Origin: Asterionellopsis glacialis
Lineage: Eukaryota; Bacillariophyta; Plagiogrammaphyceae; Rhaphoneidales; Asterionellopsidaceae
DNA: 21,534 nt
NCBI GenBank assembly: GCA_014885115.2
Contig: WKLE02000341.1
Coordinates: 1 to 21,534 of the forward strand
Direction: 5' to 3'
The notes under the pieces are model-generated. The model had not been told where the DNA came from. It did no database searches and saw nothing but the letters and a program-made list of their open reading frames with translations. The position numbers and the translations under genes are program-made. Shown in pieces: positions 1 through 11,400 of the stretch. Within the stretch, counting starts at the first letter, position 1, and each line of letters starts with the position of its first letter.

Positions 1-400
1 ACCAGGCCTACGGTATAATGACGTATGTACAGCCATCCGTAGGCCTGGTACTTACAAACCTATTTGCCACGAAAGGTACGACACCAGTACAGGGTACCTG
101 GTACCGGTACATGGTATTGTATAAAGGTAACCTGGTACCAGGTACACTCTTTCGATACCTGTTACATATAACTGGTAGGTACACTCTTTCGATTCCTGGT
201 AATGACCAGGACCGTGGGAGGCACAGTAATGAACGGTGTCTACTCTAGAGTAATTGTTACGCTATCTACACTATAGAGGAGAGTGGGAACTCCGTTCCGA
301 GTTCCGATCGATCTGTGGTCCGTCCTACCGTATGTACCATATCCTCTCAAACCCAACCGACGAGAACCCCCCTACCGGTACATGTTTCGCCTTGAAGGAT
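1..400. repeat. GTAC-rich palindromic repeat patch
   Basis: No gene is recognisable here. The tetramer GTAC occurs about 12 times in roughly 390 bases, often inside GGTACC or CCGGTACA, whereas chance would give one or two. The first 49 bases form a perfect 13-bp inverted repeat (1-13 against 37-49, 23-base spacer). A 17-bp direct repeat, AGGTACACTCTTTCGAT, lies at 140-156 and 177-193 (period 37). A 7-bp hairpin, GGAACTC/GAGTTCC, lies at 286-305. The short open frames here have no protein-like features. A small cluster of the same type recurs at 13591-13630, so this may be a dispersed repeat family. Its nature (satellite, non-autonomous element or regulatory array) cannot be decided from one window. 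Confidence 0.6.
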
Positions 401-520
401 TGGTAAAAATAAGGTGGACAGAGAAGTAATCATATAGGGTTAAGATTAACGCCAATCCGAAAAAGGAACTCACACAAAAGGACGTTTCAACCTTCCCGTA
501 TTTTCATTGCAATTAAACTC

Positions 521-1556
521 TTGCTTTGGAGTTGTGCTGGAGCAAATGTCGAGGAACCCGTCACTCCTGCATCAACTCTTTCGCGAAAATTAATCAAACC
601 TTGGCCGATGCCATTCGTTGACTGTCACGGTGACTATCGTGACCAAACCTTTTCAGAGAAGCGCATTGGAGGTCCAATATATTCCAACCAAGATAAGCTT
701 CCTAAATTACCGATTCCTTCTACCAAGGATGCTATAGAAAAATTCATCCCCACAACACTTCCTCTTAATGAATCTTCGGCAGAAAAAGAAGCCCTTGTAA
801 AAGCTTGTGAAGCCTGCCCTAACCAGGCAAAGAAACTCCAAGAAAGATTGCACAAGCGTGAGGAAGAGATGGAAGACTCTTCATGACTACAGAAGTGGTG
901 GAACGAACTTTCATATCTTCAATGCCGTGATCCAGTAGACATGTATGTCTCCTACTTTTTTAGAACTCGAAGATGTCCCAACGCTTATGTAGAGATGATG
1001 ACGGGTACGATGATTCAATGATCATTCTTCAATGGGGTGCTTTGGCACTTCATGCGGCTGCAGAGTTTCGAAGATTGATTGCCAGTGGTACACTCGAACC
1101 AGAAACTTTGGGAAGACGGGAAACCCCTCTCAACATGACAGCATACCAATATATGTTCAACTCATGCCGGACTCTCAAACCAGTATCAGGCCATTATCGT
1201 CTTTATGATCCAAGTCGTTTCAATCATGGCTTTTCGAGGATGCTTCTTCAAGATTGAACATTTTGATCCCCAGTCTTAAAACTCATTGCCACTTCCTGCG
1301 ATTGAAAATCATATGATGAAGTGCGTGGAAAAGGCATCGGATGGAGTTGGAACGTCCCACAATAATGTGGAATTTTGTTGGCTCACCACAAACCATCGTG
1401 ACAAATGGTTAGAGGACCGTAAAAAATTGTTGATTTTTGGTGAAGTGAAATGAAGGATGCATTGCATACATTAGAAAGTAGTGCATTGATGTTATGTCTG
1501 GATGACGACGAATGGATGATGATTTGGAAAAAAATACCTCAAAGCAAACTCTAATT
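521..1556 (+). pseudogene. Carnitine/choline O-acyltransferase, decayed N-terminal half
   Basis: Family members move acyl groups between CoA and carnitine in mitochondria or peroxisomes. The reading frame at 521-886 carries the family's N-terminal motif (LPKLPIPS, then LQERLHKREEE). It hits TGA at 884-886, exactly where the family has Trp before the WWNEL block (LQKWWNELSYLQCRDPV follows in the same frame). Around 960-975 the homology shifts to the frame of 973-1257, which reads ALHAAAEFRRLIASGTLEPE, then NMTAYQYMFNSCR and YDPSRFNH. It shifts again to RGCFFKIEHFDPQ near 1236-1275. Later fragments LTTNHRDKWLEDRKKLL (about 1380-1430) and LHTLESSALMLCLDD (about 1459-1504) continue the order. The catalytic-His C-terminal half is absent and AT-rich DNA follows. 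At least one nonsense change and several frameshifts make this a dead gene. No intron with GT-AG borders explains the breaks. Confidence 0.85.
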
Positions 1557-1863
1557 TGATAAGAGAGAGGGGAAGAGAGTGCGTATGTAACGGGCAAGAG
1601 ATCGAAATGAAGAAATATCCTGTCAGTCACTTTGTAGAGAAATCATATCAAAGTTAAATTTTTATCAATATCAATCAACCTTTGAACGCCAATCCAATTT
1701 TCAAAAGGGATCAAGTTGAAGTGTCCCTTTAATATTTTAAAAGGTTTAGCAACCGCTAAAAGACATGCCTACTAGTGACTACAGATACTTGTAAACCCCT
1801 TCCCCATCATTTTATTTATTAGCATTTATAATTCTTTTAGTCAAATTCAAAATAAAGCTAAAT
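1557..1863. other. AT-rich spacer between convergent units
   Basis: This stretch separates the acyltransferase remnant from the 3' end of the RRP6 gene. No protein signature is visible in any frame. A small hairpin TTTAGC-AACC-GCTAAA lies at 1745-1760. The sequence presumably holds the RRP6 3' untranslated region (minus strand). Confidence 0.5.
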
Positions 1864-4800
1864 TTAGTTTTTCTTATAAACAACTGTCCTCCCTTCTTTC
1901 TTCTCAGGACGTTCTTGTTTGCTGCTCCGAACTGGTTTACTATCCTTGCCATTCAAAGTTTTCTTGGGTCCTCCCTTACCGACACCACTGCAGCTCTTTT
2001 GACTACCACTCCCCTGCGTCAAAGTAACACCAGCAATTGCTGCCCCACTGAAAAAAGGATTTGCCGCTGCAGGTGCATTGGGATTGTACACTCCCATAGC
2101 ATCTACATTTGAATAATCAAAGGATGCTGCAGCAGGTGCTGGTGCCGCTGTTGCTGATGACCTTTCCGGCGGCTTTACCTCATTATTCCTAACACTTGTC
2201 CCCTTTCCCCCTTGCTGCTCAACTTGATCCTGCTGTACTGCTTCTTGTTTTTGCAACAGTGCGTTTGCATCTTCCTTGTTTTTGATCCATCCAATTTCTT
2301 GCATAAAAGCAATATCACCGTCCTTACCTGCTGTGGCTTTATTTGACGTCGTGTTGTTATTCTCTACCACCTCGCTACTATCTGCACTAGCTTCTGATTT
2401 CGTCCGTTGTCTCTTGGCTTCGGTTGTAAAGTATCCACGTGACGCTAAAACAACTTCGGCACCCTCTAAGGTATCAACGTCCATACGGTCCTCCTCGTCT
2501 TTCATAACAACGTTACCATCGTCATTATTTGTGACCCCCCCAGTACCAGTGTCATCCCCATCAGTACTACCATTTGATTTTTGTCTAGAAGGTGATAGGG
2601 TTGCTTTTTTATTCTTCCTACGATTGCGATTACTAATTTTGTAAATGTCTCTCATAGATTTAGGGATTTCAAAGTCTTCATTATCATCGTCGTTATTGTC
2701 GTTATTCTTGCTTGCAGAATTATCATTATTACCTTGCATCGTTTCATCATCCAATTCATAATCATCTTCTCCTTGTTGCTGTGTTGGCATCATACTCACC
2801 AAGTTATCTTTCCTTGACATGGCAGTACGAATATCTTTCGCCGTTTGTTGAGCTTGTTCTGATTCTTCCTTTAAAGAAGGTTCGTCGGTACTGCCATCTT
2901 GCTCTCTATCTTCATTGTTCTTGTTGTTCACGAACGTTTGTATGGTAGCACGGGCTGACCCAAGACCATCTACTACCCTCCCTCGTTTAGGAGTAATATC
3001 CCTACCCTTGCTGTTGTCCAATGACGAATCCTCTTGTTTGGAACCAGCGGTAGTAGTAGCAGTAACTATCTTGTTGCTACCACCCATTTCTAAACTATGA
3101 CCAGTATATTGTGCTGATCGGAAATCTTTATTGGCAGAGTCAACCATGAGTAAATGTTTAGGTTTGTTACGAGTAGGATCATACCCGGCATCATCATCAT
3201 CATCTGTTGTAGTTGCTGTTACTCCTACCATTTCATCATCATCCGCAATTTCTTCTGCTTGTTCTAACAATCTCTGTTTCGATTGCGACGATGATGAGGG
3301 TGTCATCCATCCTGCTTCCTTATACAAGGCCTCCGTTCCCATGACAGGACTTAAAATACCTGCTCTTGCTGCATTATTGTCTCCGACTTTTTCGTCTCCC
3401 CCAGGTGTAGTAGTAGTAGTAGTAGCAGTAGTAGTAGTAGTAGTAGTACTTAGTCCAACATCTTGATGGTGCTGTTTGGTAACAATGCAATCTAATACAT
3501 CTTGTGCATAATGTAACACAAGAGGTGGCATAGGATTTACACATGATTGTAATGTTGTCACATTTGTAGGTGATACCAATGCCAACCGCAACAAACTAGG
3601 ATTAGGGCATACATATTGCGTAGATTCATCCTGGTGACGTGCTGTTCGGTCACGCCAATCCCACAAATTTGCCAATGTTTGTTCTTGATGAGGTAACAAA
3701 TCAGATTTCATTTCCGTTCGACGACGTTGTTGTTGTTGCTGTCTTTGACGTCGTTTCGAAGAAGCCATAATGGCTTTGTACCCTTGAGGATTAAAGGGTT
3801 CCTTATCATAGCGTATCAAACATACTTGACGACTTGCATCCAGTACAGCCTCGATGGAAACATCTTTATTGGGATGATTATACAGTTCGTATTTCATACA
3901 TTCATATACATCCAACAAGTAATGTGTGTCCATAGTTGCATATACTTTCATGGCAGTCGGTAAAGGGCGTTGTCTCCAATCACTCAATTGATGTGTTTTA
4001 TCCGCTTGAACATTTTTGTACTTGAGTAATGCATAGGCATATCCAGCCGACGGTAATTGCAATAACCGTGCGGCACGTCCTGTATCGAATAAATTCACAA
4101 TGTAAATACTAAAATCACGTTGTAACCATTGTACATCTGAATCAGCACCATGCATGATTTTGCAAATGCTGGGATTGCAAAAGATGGGCGCCATATACTG
4201 ATTCATACAATGCCATAAGGCTAATGTATCAATTAAATAATCATGAATTGTTGTTGTTGTTTCTTTATCATCATTATCATCATCTAATGATGATTTGTAA
4301 CTTAATTGCATTAAACATATGAATCCTGAAAAACTACGATACGAATGTGCTTCTAAATCAATAGCAATTTCTTGTACATGTTCATCTTGTAATTGTTTTA
4401 CCAATTTTGCCAATTCTGATTCTGTATCAATCCATATGGCGGCATCTTTTAGACTATTATTACTTGTAAGCTCTTTTGGATTCGTTTGCTTCGTTTTGTT
4501 ATTATCTAATACTTGTAATTGCCAATCTTGATATTGGAATGATTCAATTACATTTTGATACGGATGTAATGCATGTGTGGATGGGGCAATGACATTAGGT
4601 GATACCATGCATGTACGGAAGGAACCAAATCTTGATTCTAATCCATGTCCATCTTGCTGTTTTACTTGTACTTGCACTTGAGGATGAAGTTGAGGTATAA
4701 AAGGTTCAGTTCTATCATTTTGAGGTTGAATATGAAATCTATCTTGTGGTTTTTCCATATCTACCAATGCTGTTACCATGGTTTGTAATTTACCCTTGAC

Positions 4801-5262
4801 GACTTGATGTGCCTTATCTGATAATTGCTGTAATTTCGTTTGTTGTTCCGATGCCGACGATGATGGTGATCTTGTGGAAGTTGTTGCTAAATATCCTTCG
4901 ACACGTTCCATCCATAAATCACATGCATCAGCACATTTTTCCCATACTAATGGGTCATCTATATCATCATCATAGTCCACACCACCAGCAGTATTGTCAA
5001 AATCTAAATCAAAATCTCTATTTTCATTACTGTCAAGTAAATCCAAATCATTCAAAATAGACAAGACTGCATGCCGACATTCACCATGTAATTGTGCAAA
5101 TTCAGGAAATGATTTTTCATACTCAAAATCATCATGAAAGGGTAAGTTATTCACAGCTTTCGCACCACTTGCTAAAGCTGCCAATAAGGCTGACAAATCT
5201 TCTACCGACGACCAAGATGACGTTTCGGTTGCTGTTGTTGTCGTTGTTTCCTTGGCACTCAT
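1864..5262 (-). CDS. RRP6: RRP6/EXOSC10-like nuclear exosome 3'-5' exoribonuclease
   Basis: Catalytic exosome cofactor that trims and degrades nuclear RNAs (rRNA and snoRNA precursors, cryptic transcripts) 3'-5'. The predicted protein is 1132 residues in one exon. Residues ~35-135 look like the PMC2NT cofactor-binding region (Rrp47/C1D partner). The DEDD-Y exonuclease domain spans ~280-470: Exo I IDLEAHSYRSF (D302, E304), Exo II HGADSDVQWLQRDF (D376), Exo III YATMD (Y441, D445), so all five catalytic residues are present. An HRDC domain follows at ~520-595 (LWDWRDRTARHQDEST, CNPMPPLV). The last ~530 residues are acidic, Thr/Asn/Asp-rich and disordered, ending in FDYSNVDA and a basic tail as in other RRP6 C-termini. 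I chose the ATG at 5260-5262 (MSAKETTT). The frame stays open 97 codons upstream, but that part is Phe/Trp/Arg-rich, unlike the family, and is probably 5' UTR. Confidence in identity is high. Confidence 0.95.
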   Translation of the reverse strand: MSAKETTTTTATETSSWSSVEDLSALLAALASGAKAVNNLPFHDDFEYEKSFPEFAQLHGECRHAVLSILNDLDLLDSNENRDFDLDFDNTAGGVDYDDDIDDPLVWEKCADACDLWMERVEGYLATTSTRSPSSSASEQQTKLQQLSDKAHQVVKGKLQTMVTALVDMEKPQDRFHIQPQNDRTEPFIPQLHPQVQVQVKQQDGHGLESRFGSFRTCMVSPNVIAPSTHALHPYQNVIESFQYQDWQLQVLDNNKTKQTNPKELTSNNSLKDAAIWIDTESELAKLVKQLQDEHVQEIAIDLEAHSYRSFSGFICLMQLSYKSSLDDDNDDKETTTTIHDYLIDTLALWHCMNQYMAPIFCNPSICKIMHGADSDVQWLQRDFSIYIVNLFDTGRAARLLQLPSAGYAYALLKYKNVQADKTHQLSDWRQRPLPTAMKVYATMDTHYLLDVYECMKYELYNHPNKDVSIEAVLDASRQVCLIRYDKEPFNPQGYKAIMASSKRRQRQQQQQRRRTEMKSDLLPHQEQTLANLWDWRDRTARHQDESTQYVCPNPSLLRLALVSPTNVTTLQSCVNPMPPLVLHYAQDVLDCIVTKQHHQDVGLSTTTTTTTATTTTTTPGGDEKVGDNNAARAGILSPVMGTEALYKEAGWMTPSSSSQSKQRLLEQAEEIADDDEMVGVTATTTDDDDDAGYDPTRNKPKHLLMVDSANKDFRSAQYTGHSLEMGGSNKIVTATTTAGSKQEDSSLDNSKGRDITPKRGRVVDGLGSARATIQTFVNNKNNEDREQDGSTDEPSLKEESEQAQQTAKDIRTAMSRKDNLVSMMPTQQQGEDDYELDDETMQGNNDNSASKNNDNNDDDNEDFEIPKSMRDIYKISNRNRRKNKKATLSPSRQKSNGSTDGDDTGTGGVTNNDDGNVVMKDEEDRMDVDTLEGAEVVLASRGYFTTEAKRQRTKSEASADSSEVVENNNTTSNKATAGKDGDIAFMQEIGWIKNKEDANALLQKQEAVQQDQVEQQGGKGTSVRNNEVKPPERSSATAAPAPAAASFDYSNVDAMGVYNPNAPAAANPFFSGAAIAGVTLTQGSGSQKSCSGVGKGGPKKTLNGKDSKPVRSSKQERPEKKEGRTVVYKKN
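3407..3448. repeat. (GTA)n trinucleotide microsatellite within RRP6
   Basis: An almost pure GTA run with one GCA interruption. On the coding (minus) strand it encodes a Thr stretch broken by one Ala in the disordered tail of RRP6, so length changes in steps of three would be tolerated. Confidence 0.9.
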
Positions 5263-5592
5263 TTTGGGGCTTTTTCTTCTTCTTTTTTTTAATGCCCAAA
5301 AGAAAAATCGTGATTGGAGGGAAATTAATAAGCCAAAAAATAACTGTGCAAATTTTTTATTTTGTGTTGGAGTGATAGCGCAAACCCAGCAATGCCACCA
5401 AACCCGTTTGACACAAAAAGTCAATATTCTAGCCAGTAGGCAGTGGACTGCAAGTAAAAATTTAGTAAACTGCGTGTGATGCTGCTCCGAAGAAACAAAA
5501 ACTAAATTAAATCGCAACCCCGTGAAAATGAACGGACAAGAAAAAGTAAACAATCTTCTTTTTACAAAGGACTGGACTGCTTTTGTATATAT

Positions 5593-5632
5593 AGATAGGG
5601 AGTGGAGTTTCTTTTAGAAAGCTCCACTATCT
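5593..5632 (+). other. Hairpin followed by a T6 run
   Basis: AGATAG...AGTGGAG-TTTCT (5593-5612) pairs with AGAAA-G-CTCCACTATCT (5616-5632), leaving a TTT loop and small bulges. It is followed at once by G and six T's (5634-5639). On the plus strand this resembles the 3' end of an RNA polymerase III transcript. I could not identify matching internal promoter boxes upstream, so the role is open. Confidence 0.4.
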
Positions 5633-5829
5633 GTTTTTTGCGCTCTAGAGTGCTATCTTTGTTTGATTGAGTTGCGTTACTGGTGGTTGCCAAAGAAGTA
5701 ATGTCAGAACCCAAACTGGAATGAATTTTTGGTAAGCTTTGCATTTTTCATTTTTGCGGAACGACCGACAGGTCCTGGAGAGATTTCCAATCAGAACAAT
5801 CTTGCGGGAGCCAAGACGAACGATTGGTT

Positions 5830-5881
5830 GGCGCCACTATGGCGCCTCACATCCATTCATCACGACAAGAATAGAGGCGCC
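5830..5881. promoter_or_regulatory. Cluster of three GGCGCC palindromes
   Basis: GGCGCC occurs at 5830-5835, 5841-5846 and 5876-5881. The first two are part of a short hairpin (GGCGCCA-CTA-TGGCGCC). The first reads TTGGCGCC, close to the E2F core TTTSSCGC, which is only a motif resemblance. The cluster lies 400-450 bp upstream of the antenna ATG. Confidence 0.35.
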
Positions 5882-6087
5882 GGTCCCCCACTTTTTTTAC
5901 TACGACCAAATCCTCCGTAACGGATGTCCTTGAGTCGCATGAATCGTCGAGTCTTGAATTTCGGGGGCTTGACTGATCCGAATAGATTGGCTTATTCGAT
6001 TAACTTGATTGATACGCACCGGTACCAGTAGATGGTAGGATGCTGATGTGGATGCTCCAATCTTTGGGAGATTTTGGTTCGTCAGGC

Positions 6088-6095
6088 TGACGTCA
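6088..6095. promoter_or_regulatory. TGACGTCA bZIP/aureochrome-type site
   Basis: A perfect 8-bp CRE palindrome sits 185 bp upstream of the antenna-protein ATG. TGACGT is the reported recognition core of ochrophyte aureochrome photoreceptor bZIP factors and of diatom CO2/light-responsive promoters. The six-base core is common by chance, but the full palindrome is expected less than once in a window this size. Functional use is inferred. Confidence 0.45.
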
Positions 6096-6279
6096 ACAAA
6101 TCCCACTCGCACTAAGTAATAATTTTAACTGCAAGACGCTCGCGTCGTCGCTTCGCTCGCGATCTTGAACTGGCTTGAACTCCAAGGATCGGGAATAGAT
6201 TGGTCTGGTCGGTCTTGCAGCGAAACAAACCTCTTTACGGTACGTGCGGAGTTTTTTCTCATCTCGTGCAACGTTGACC

Positions 6280-7242
6280 ATGAAGGCCGCTACTTTCTTC
6301 GCTCTCCTTGGATCCGCGTAAGTTAAACCTACCGTCTTCATCCCATTGCAATGCAGATCTATTGAACATTTACACAACAAGAATGAATTCAAGTTATTAT
6401 GTGGAAATTGATGGAATTTTGGTGGAGAACCCATGACGCACATTTTGCACTATGGCCATTGATCGAAAAAAAATCCGTTGAAAGAAGACAACAACAGATT
6501 CCTCCGTTTGCCAGATGTCGTGGGCTTGCATGGTTGCGGAGGTAGAAGTTCGATACGTACATATGTCGAAAATGTTGGACACCTTTTGATGTTCCTGAAG
6601 AATCAAATATGCGTTTTCATGATGTTTTGTTTTCTCTCGCAAATCTTCCTAACGTTTATTTTTTGGATTCTTTTTTTTTTGTCACTGTTATGTTCTAGTG
6701 CTGCGTTTGCCCCCGCACAACAGCAAGCTCGTTCTTCCACTGCCGTCAATGCATGGAAGGATGACACTGTTGTCGGTATCACCGCTCCCATGGGTTTCTT
6801 CGACCCTCTTGGTTTCGCTAACGGTAAGTCTGATGAAACCATGAACCTCTACCGTGAGGCTGAACTCAAGCACGGCCGTGTTGCCATGGCTGCCTGTCTT
6901 GGATGGTACATTACCGCCGCTGGTGTCCACCCCGCCTTCAACTCCCAGTTGAGCTCTGATCCTCTTGAGGCTGCCAAGCAACTTCCTTTGGTTGGATGGC
7001 TCCAATTCGTTTTGGGATGTGGTGCCATTGAATGGCTTGCCACTCAAATCCGTTCCCGTCCTGGATACGTCCCCGGTGATATCCTCGGTGCTGCCTACTG
7101 GGTCGATAACTCCGATGAAGGTTGGGTCGACTACCAAAACAAGGAAATCAACAATGGTCGTCTTGCCATGGTTGCCTTTATGGGAATCTTCGTCCAAGAT
7201 CTTTACTTTGGTAACTACGGTGACCAAATCTTCAGGAACTAA
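6280..7242 (+). CDS. Fucoxanthin-chlorophyll a/c binding protein (plastid antenna)
   Basis: Light-harvesting antenna protein that binds chlorophyll a/c and fucoxanthin in thylakoids. CDS join(6280..6317, 6699..7242), 193 residues. Exon 1 encodes MKAATFFALLGS; the donor is GC|GTAAGT and the acceptor TTCTAG|T. The splice restores an Ala codon and yields ...SAAAFAPA, the cleavage motif of diatom bipartite plastid signals (F16 at +1). Mature protein: PMGFFDPLGF entry motif, helix-1 motif ELKHGRVAM (E68, H71, R73), a middle helix, then helix-3 motif EINNGRLAMVAF (E162, N165, R167). These Glu/Arg pairs cross-link helices and ligate chlorophyll. Length is normal for the family. Third codon positions in exon 2 are mostly C or T with strong bias, as in highly expressed genes. 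I cannot place it firmly in a subfamily (Lhcf, Lhcq or related). The 381-bp intron sits within the signal-peptide coding region and is the longest in this window. Confidence 0.93.
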
Positions 7243-7451
7243 ATAATATTTTAAAATTTTACATTTATTTTTTAGAACTAAAGATGGAGACTAATGTATG
7301 ACAACATGCCATTATGTATCTACGCAATAAAATATAATAATAAGAATCTAATGGCATTTCCAAGGCGCATGCGAAAAAAAAATTAACTGGCTTTATTTTA
7401 TTAGGGCAAACGCCAAATCAAACAAAAAAAGGTTTTTTTAAACTTTCGTAC

Positions 7452-7510
<59 letters not shown>

Positions 7511-8477
7511 ATGACTCTTGACCATCTCTTTTTGAAACTATTTGATGCTATCAGAAAATTGAAAGGTATTCCTGTAAATCAAATGTTGAGAACCTCAAGA
7601 ACTAACATGAGACTTTACTGGAGTTCCAAGGACAAGTCCTCATAAGCATGGAGTTGTTCAATCGGAGAGCCAAATTTTCAACAGGTGTCCAACAGTTTTT
7701 TTTATTGCAGGGTTCGTTACAAGAGAGAGTGTGACGCACGACCAGTGAGCTGAAGGACAGACGGAATAGCGGTGGAAGCGTCTGGACATCGAATCGCAGA
7801 CATCAGACAACCGCAGGGAACAACTGGCGCGGACCTGTGTGTTAGGACTACTTAGGACTACTAACAACTAGGAATAGAGAGTCTTACCGTACGATACCCA
7901 GATTCTACTTACTGACTGTTCCTATACTTGATTACGAAAGGTAGGACTAACTACTGAGGACAGGGTGGATCGCCCGTGCGTGTCTGTCTTTGCTGCGTTG
8001 CGGTCTGTCTGCGATCAGTTGGCTTGATAATCCATCACACATCAGATCCTGTCGCCGAGGGATGACATGTGGCCGATTTTGCCAGATTGGATGAGAACAC
8101 GAAAATCAAGGGTTCTGTAATATTTAAAGAAAATTCAAACGTTTTATTGAAATGTCGACAACAGTATTGCTACATTTTTTCGATATAATGTCCCATAAAA
8201 ATGAATTTTATTAACTTGAATGCATTACATTAAACCTAAAATAAAAACCAGAACATCACAAGATACACATCAACAACAAAAGGAAACAAAAGTGTTGCTA
8301 TAGCGGAGAAGTGAATTTCAGCATTGTCGTTCATATTTTCAGGCACATTGCCTTAAATATATTGTTGTTGATTTTTTATATGGTTTTGCCGTTATCAAAT
8401 AATCAAAAATAAGAATACTTTTTTTTTTGGAAAAGACAAAAAAATAGTCGGAAGGAACGAAAGAACAGAATTATATA
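7243..8477. other. Non-coding spacer between antenna and ATPase genes
   Basis: The left end holds the antenna gene's 3' flank with an AATAAA at about 7326. A TG microsatellite follows. From about 7680 to 8100 the DNA is GC-richer and carries a perfect 10-bp tandem duplication, TTAGGACTAC (7842-7851 and 7852-7861), with a related GTAGGACTAACTAC near 7941. The last 350 bases are AT-rich and should contain the ATPase promoter. I see no tRNA box structure and no protein signature. Confidence 0.5.
7453..7507. repeat. (TG)n microsatellite
   Basis: A perfect dinucleotide run of 55 bases, about 27 repeats. It makes an apparent Cys-Val open frame that is not a gene. Such runs are length-polymorphic, so it could serve as a marker. 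Confidence 0.98.
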
Positions 8478-11400
8478 ATGAGACTACAAGTTCAACAGTT
8501 CGTATCTTGTTGGCTTATTGGTAACTGCTTCTATTTAGGTGGGCCTTGCTTGACACGTGCTTTTGCTGTCTCTTTACAGCCAACAATTCATTCTGTCCGA
8601 TCTCCCAGTCGTACATTTTTCTCTACAACAAAGAGATCCAGTACTACTACTACTGGCAGGGGTAGTTTTGCAACGGGACAACTTCGTTTCAGGGGCGGTA
8701 GCACTGAAATACAAGCTGTGCCGAACGATGATGGAGGAGAACAAAAACAAGAGCTTCCAAATTCGTCTTTAAAAAATGATACAACAATAGTAACAACATC
8801 ATCAACAAATGCAACCTCAGTATCTCCAGAAGTAGTTGATGATCCAGGATCAACACCGGTTGTTGATTTGTTTACAAAACTTCAATCGTCACTAGATGGA
8901 TTATCACAGGAAGAAGCAAAAAAACGCTTAATACTTTATGGGAAAAATGTATTGGATGCAGATCCGGGCAAATCAACATTCGATTTGATTGTTGAACAAT
9001 TTGAAGACAAACTTGTACAAATTTTATTGGCGGTAGCTTTGTTGTCCGCTATCTTTTCTGTCATGGAAGTACGACAAGCTGCAGCATCACAAGGAGGATT
9101 AGAGGAGGCACTATGGAAAGCCTTCGTGGAACCTATGGTTATTCTTGCTATTTTAGTTATTAATGCTGCTGTAGGTGTTTGGCAATCGAAGAGTGCACAG
9201 GGATCCTTGGAAGCACTTCAAAAACTTCAACCAAGCCTTGCAACTGTTCTGCGTGATGGCGAATGGCGTAGTGGTATTGATGCAGCTGATCTTGTCCCTG
9301 GTGACATTGTTGAGTTACGCGTAGGTGATAAAGTCCCTGCTGATGCAAGATTGTTACAATTGCAATCGTCATCCTTTCAAGCAGATGAAGGATCACTTAC
9401 AGGTGAATCTGTAACAGTAGGTAAACTCCCTGGCGAAGAAGGTACTGTAAATAAAGGCAATCCAATTCAAGATCAGAAAGGAATGCTATTTAGTGGTACC
9501 ATGATCACACGTGGTGCTGGCGTTGCTGTCGTGACCCAGACAGGGATGGAAACACAATTTGGAAAGGTACGAAATAAAAATTGCATTTATTGTTGTTTTT
9601 CCTACTACGGAAATTTGGCTATGGCGGTAATGATAACATCCCCAGCATCTCACAGTTGTACCTTTTTCTACCTTTTGAATTACACTCGTTTCCTTTTGGT
9701 TTTCTTCTTCTTTTGTATACAACTTTTAGATTCAAAAAGGTGTCAATCAAGCTAAAGCTGAACAACCTAAAACACCTCTTGCTATAAAATTGGATGAATT
9801 TGGTGAAACTTTGACAAAAATCATTGGTGTTATATGCTTAGCCGTGTGGGTTGTGTCAATACCTAAATTCGATGATGCCACATTCTCATCTTGGTGGGAA
9901 GGTGCTGTCTACTATGCCAAGGTGGCAGTTGCTTTGGGAGTTGCGGCCATGTACGTACATTTGTTTGAACGCAAAAAATAAACTTGTTTGCATTTCCTAC
10001 ACTAATATACATTTTGATCCCTCCTCCACATGCACGAATAATTTGCTTCACCCCCCCCCCCCGTTTCTATGCCGCTGATTTTGTCCATCTCTTTCTCTCT
10101 CGTTAAGCGCAGCCCTGAAGGATTACCTGCTGTCATTACACTCTGCTTAAGTCTAGGTACAAGACGGATGGCACAACGTAATGTTATTGTGAGGAAACTT
10201 CCCAGTGTAGAGACACTGGGTTGTACTAGTGTAATTTGTACCGATAAGACTGGAACTCTAACCACGAATGAAATGACAACAGTTAGTCTAGTATTGCTCG
10301 AACACGCTGCAGATGGAACGCCGCAAATAGCTGAACATCCTGTCAGTGGATTTTCTTATTCTCCTGTTGGGCATGTGCAGGGAATCGTATCAGACGATGA
10401 AGTAAAGTCAGTGCCTTTGGGATCAGTAGCTGATATTGCAGCTGTGAGTGCTCTGTGTAATGACGCAAAGATTGTTGGGAATGACTTGGCACTTGACAAC
10501 GATGGAGATGAAGAAGTCGTCAATGAAGATGGAAAGACTGTTGGTATATCTCATACGAAAGACGATAACAAGAAAGACAAGAGGAAAAGAAAGGCCAAGA
10601 AGAGCACGACTAGCAATGAAAAGATCTACGAACGTGTTGGGGAACCTACCGAGGCTGCCTTATGTGTATTGGCCGAAAAACTTGGTGGAATGTCACATTA
10701 TTTGGATGGACCTCCCCATTTGGACAAACGCGGATTACATGTAAATGTTCCTCCAAGTATCATTGCATGTGCCAATGTTAATGCTTGGAGGTCATCTTAT
10801 CCACGACGTGCGACACTTGAATTTAGTCGTGATCGGAAAAGTATGTCAGTTCTGTGTTCCTATCCACATGGTGACTATCCACAAACTGCTGCCGACTTCC
10901 ATAACATTCCCGCCAGAAAGGCTGGGAATAGACTATTGGTGAAGGGAGCACCTAATTTACTCCTTCAAAGGTGTACTCATGTGAAATTTCGTGATGGGAC
11001 TATAGCCAAGCTTACCGGTGATCTCCGTCGTTCGATTGAGGAGAAAACGACGGAACTTGCAGTCCGACCCTTGCGCTGTTTGGCATTGGCAGTGAAAGAA
11101 AAGAATGATTTGGATAGTAGTTTACAGGATTTCGAAGAAGAAAATGAAGGTGATGTTGCTAAACATCCATTGTTGTCAGATGCAGCGACATATAAAGATA
11201 TCGAAAGTGGTTTGACGTTGGTCGGTATTGTAGGCATTAAGGATCCTGCCCGGCCTGAAGTTGCTGACAGTATCAACGAATGTACAGAAGCAGGCATCCG
11301 TGTTATGATGATCACAGGCGATGCCAAGGATACAGCTGTTGCTATAGCCAAGGAAGTGAACATCTTCAAGGAAGATGCCAAAAGCATTAAGGCATTTGAA

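Larger units (their letters stand above)
5263..6279. promoter_or_regulatory. Divergent intergenic region between RRP6 and the antenna gene
   Basis: About 1 kb separates two divergently transcribed starts, so both promoters should lie here. The left third is AT-rich and next to RRP6; the right two thirds are more GC-rich and next to the antenna gene. Visible elements are a hairpin at 5593-5632, three GGCGCC sites (5830-5835, 5841-5846, 5876-5881), inverted CCAAT boxes (for example near 5823) and TGACGTCA at 6088-6095. Short open frames in this stretch show no family signature and I do not call them genes. Confidence 0.55.
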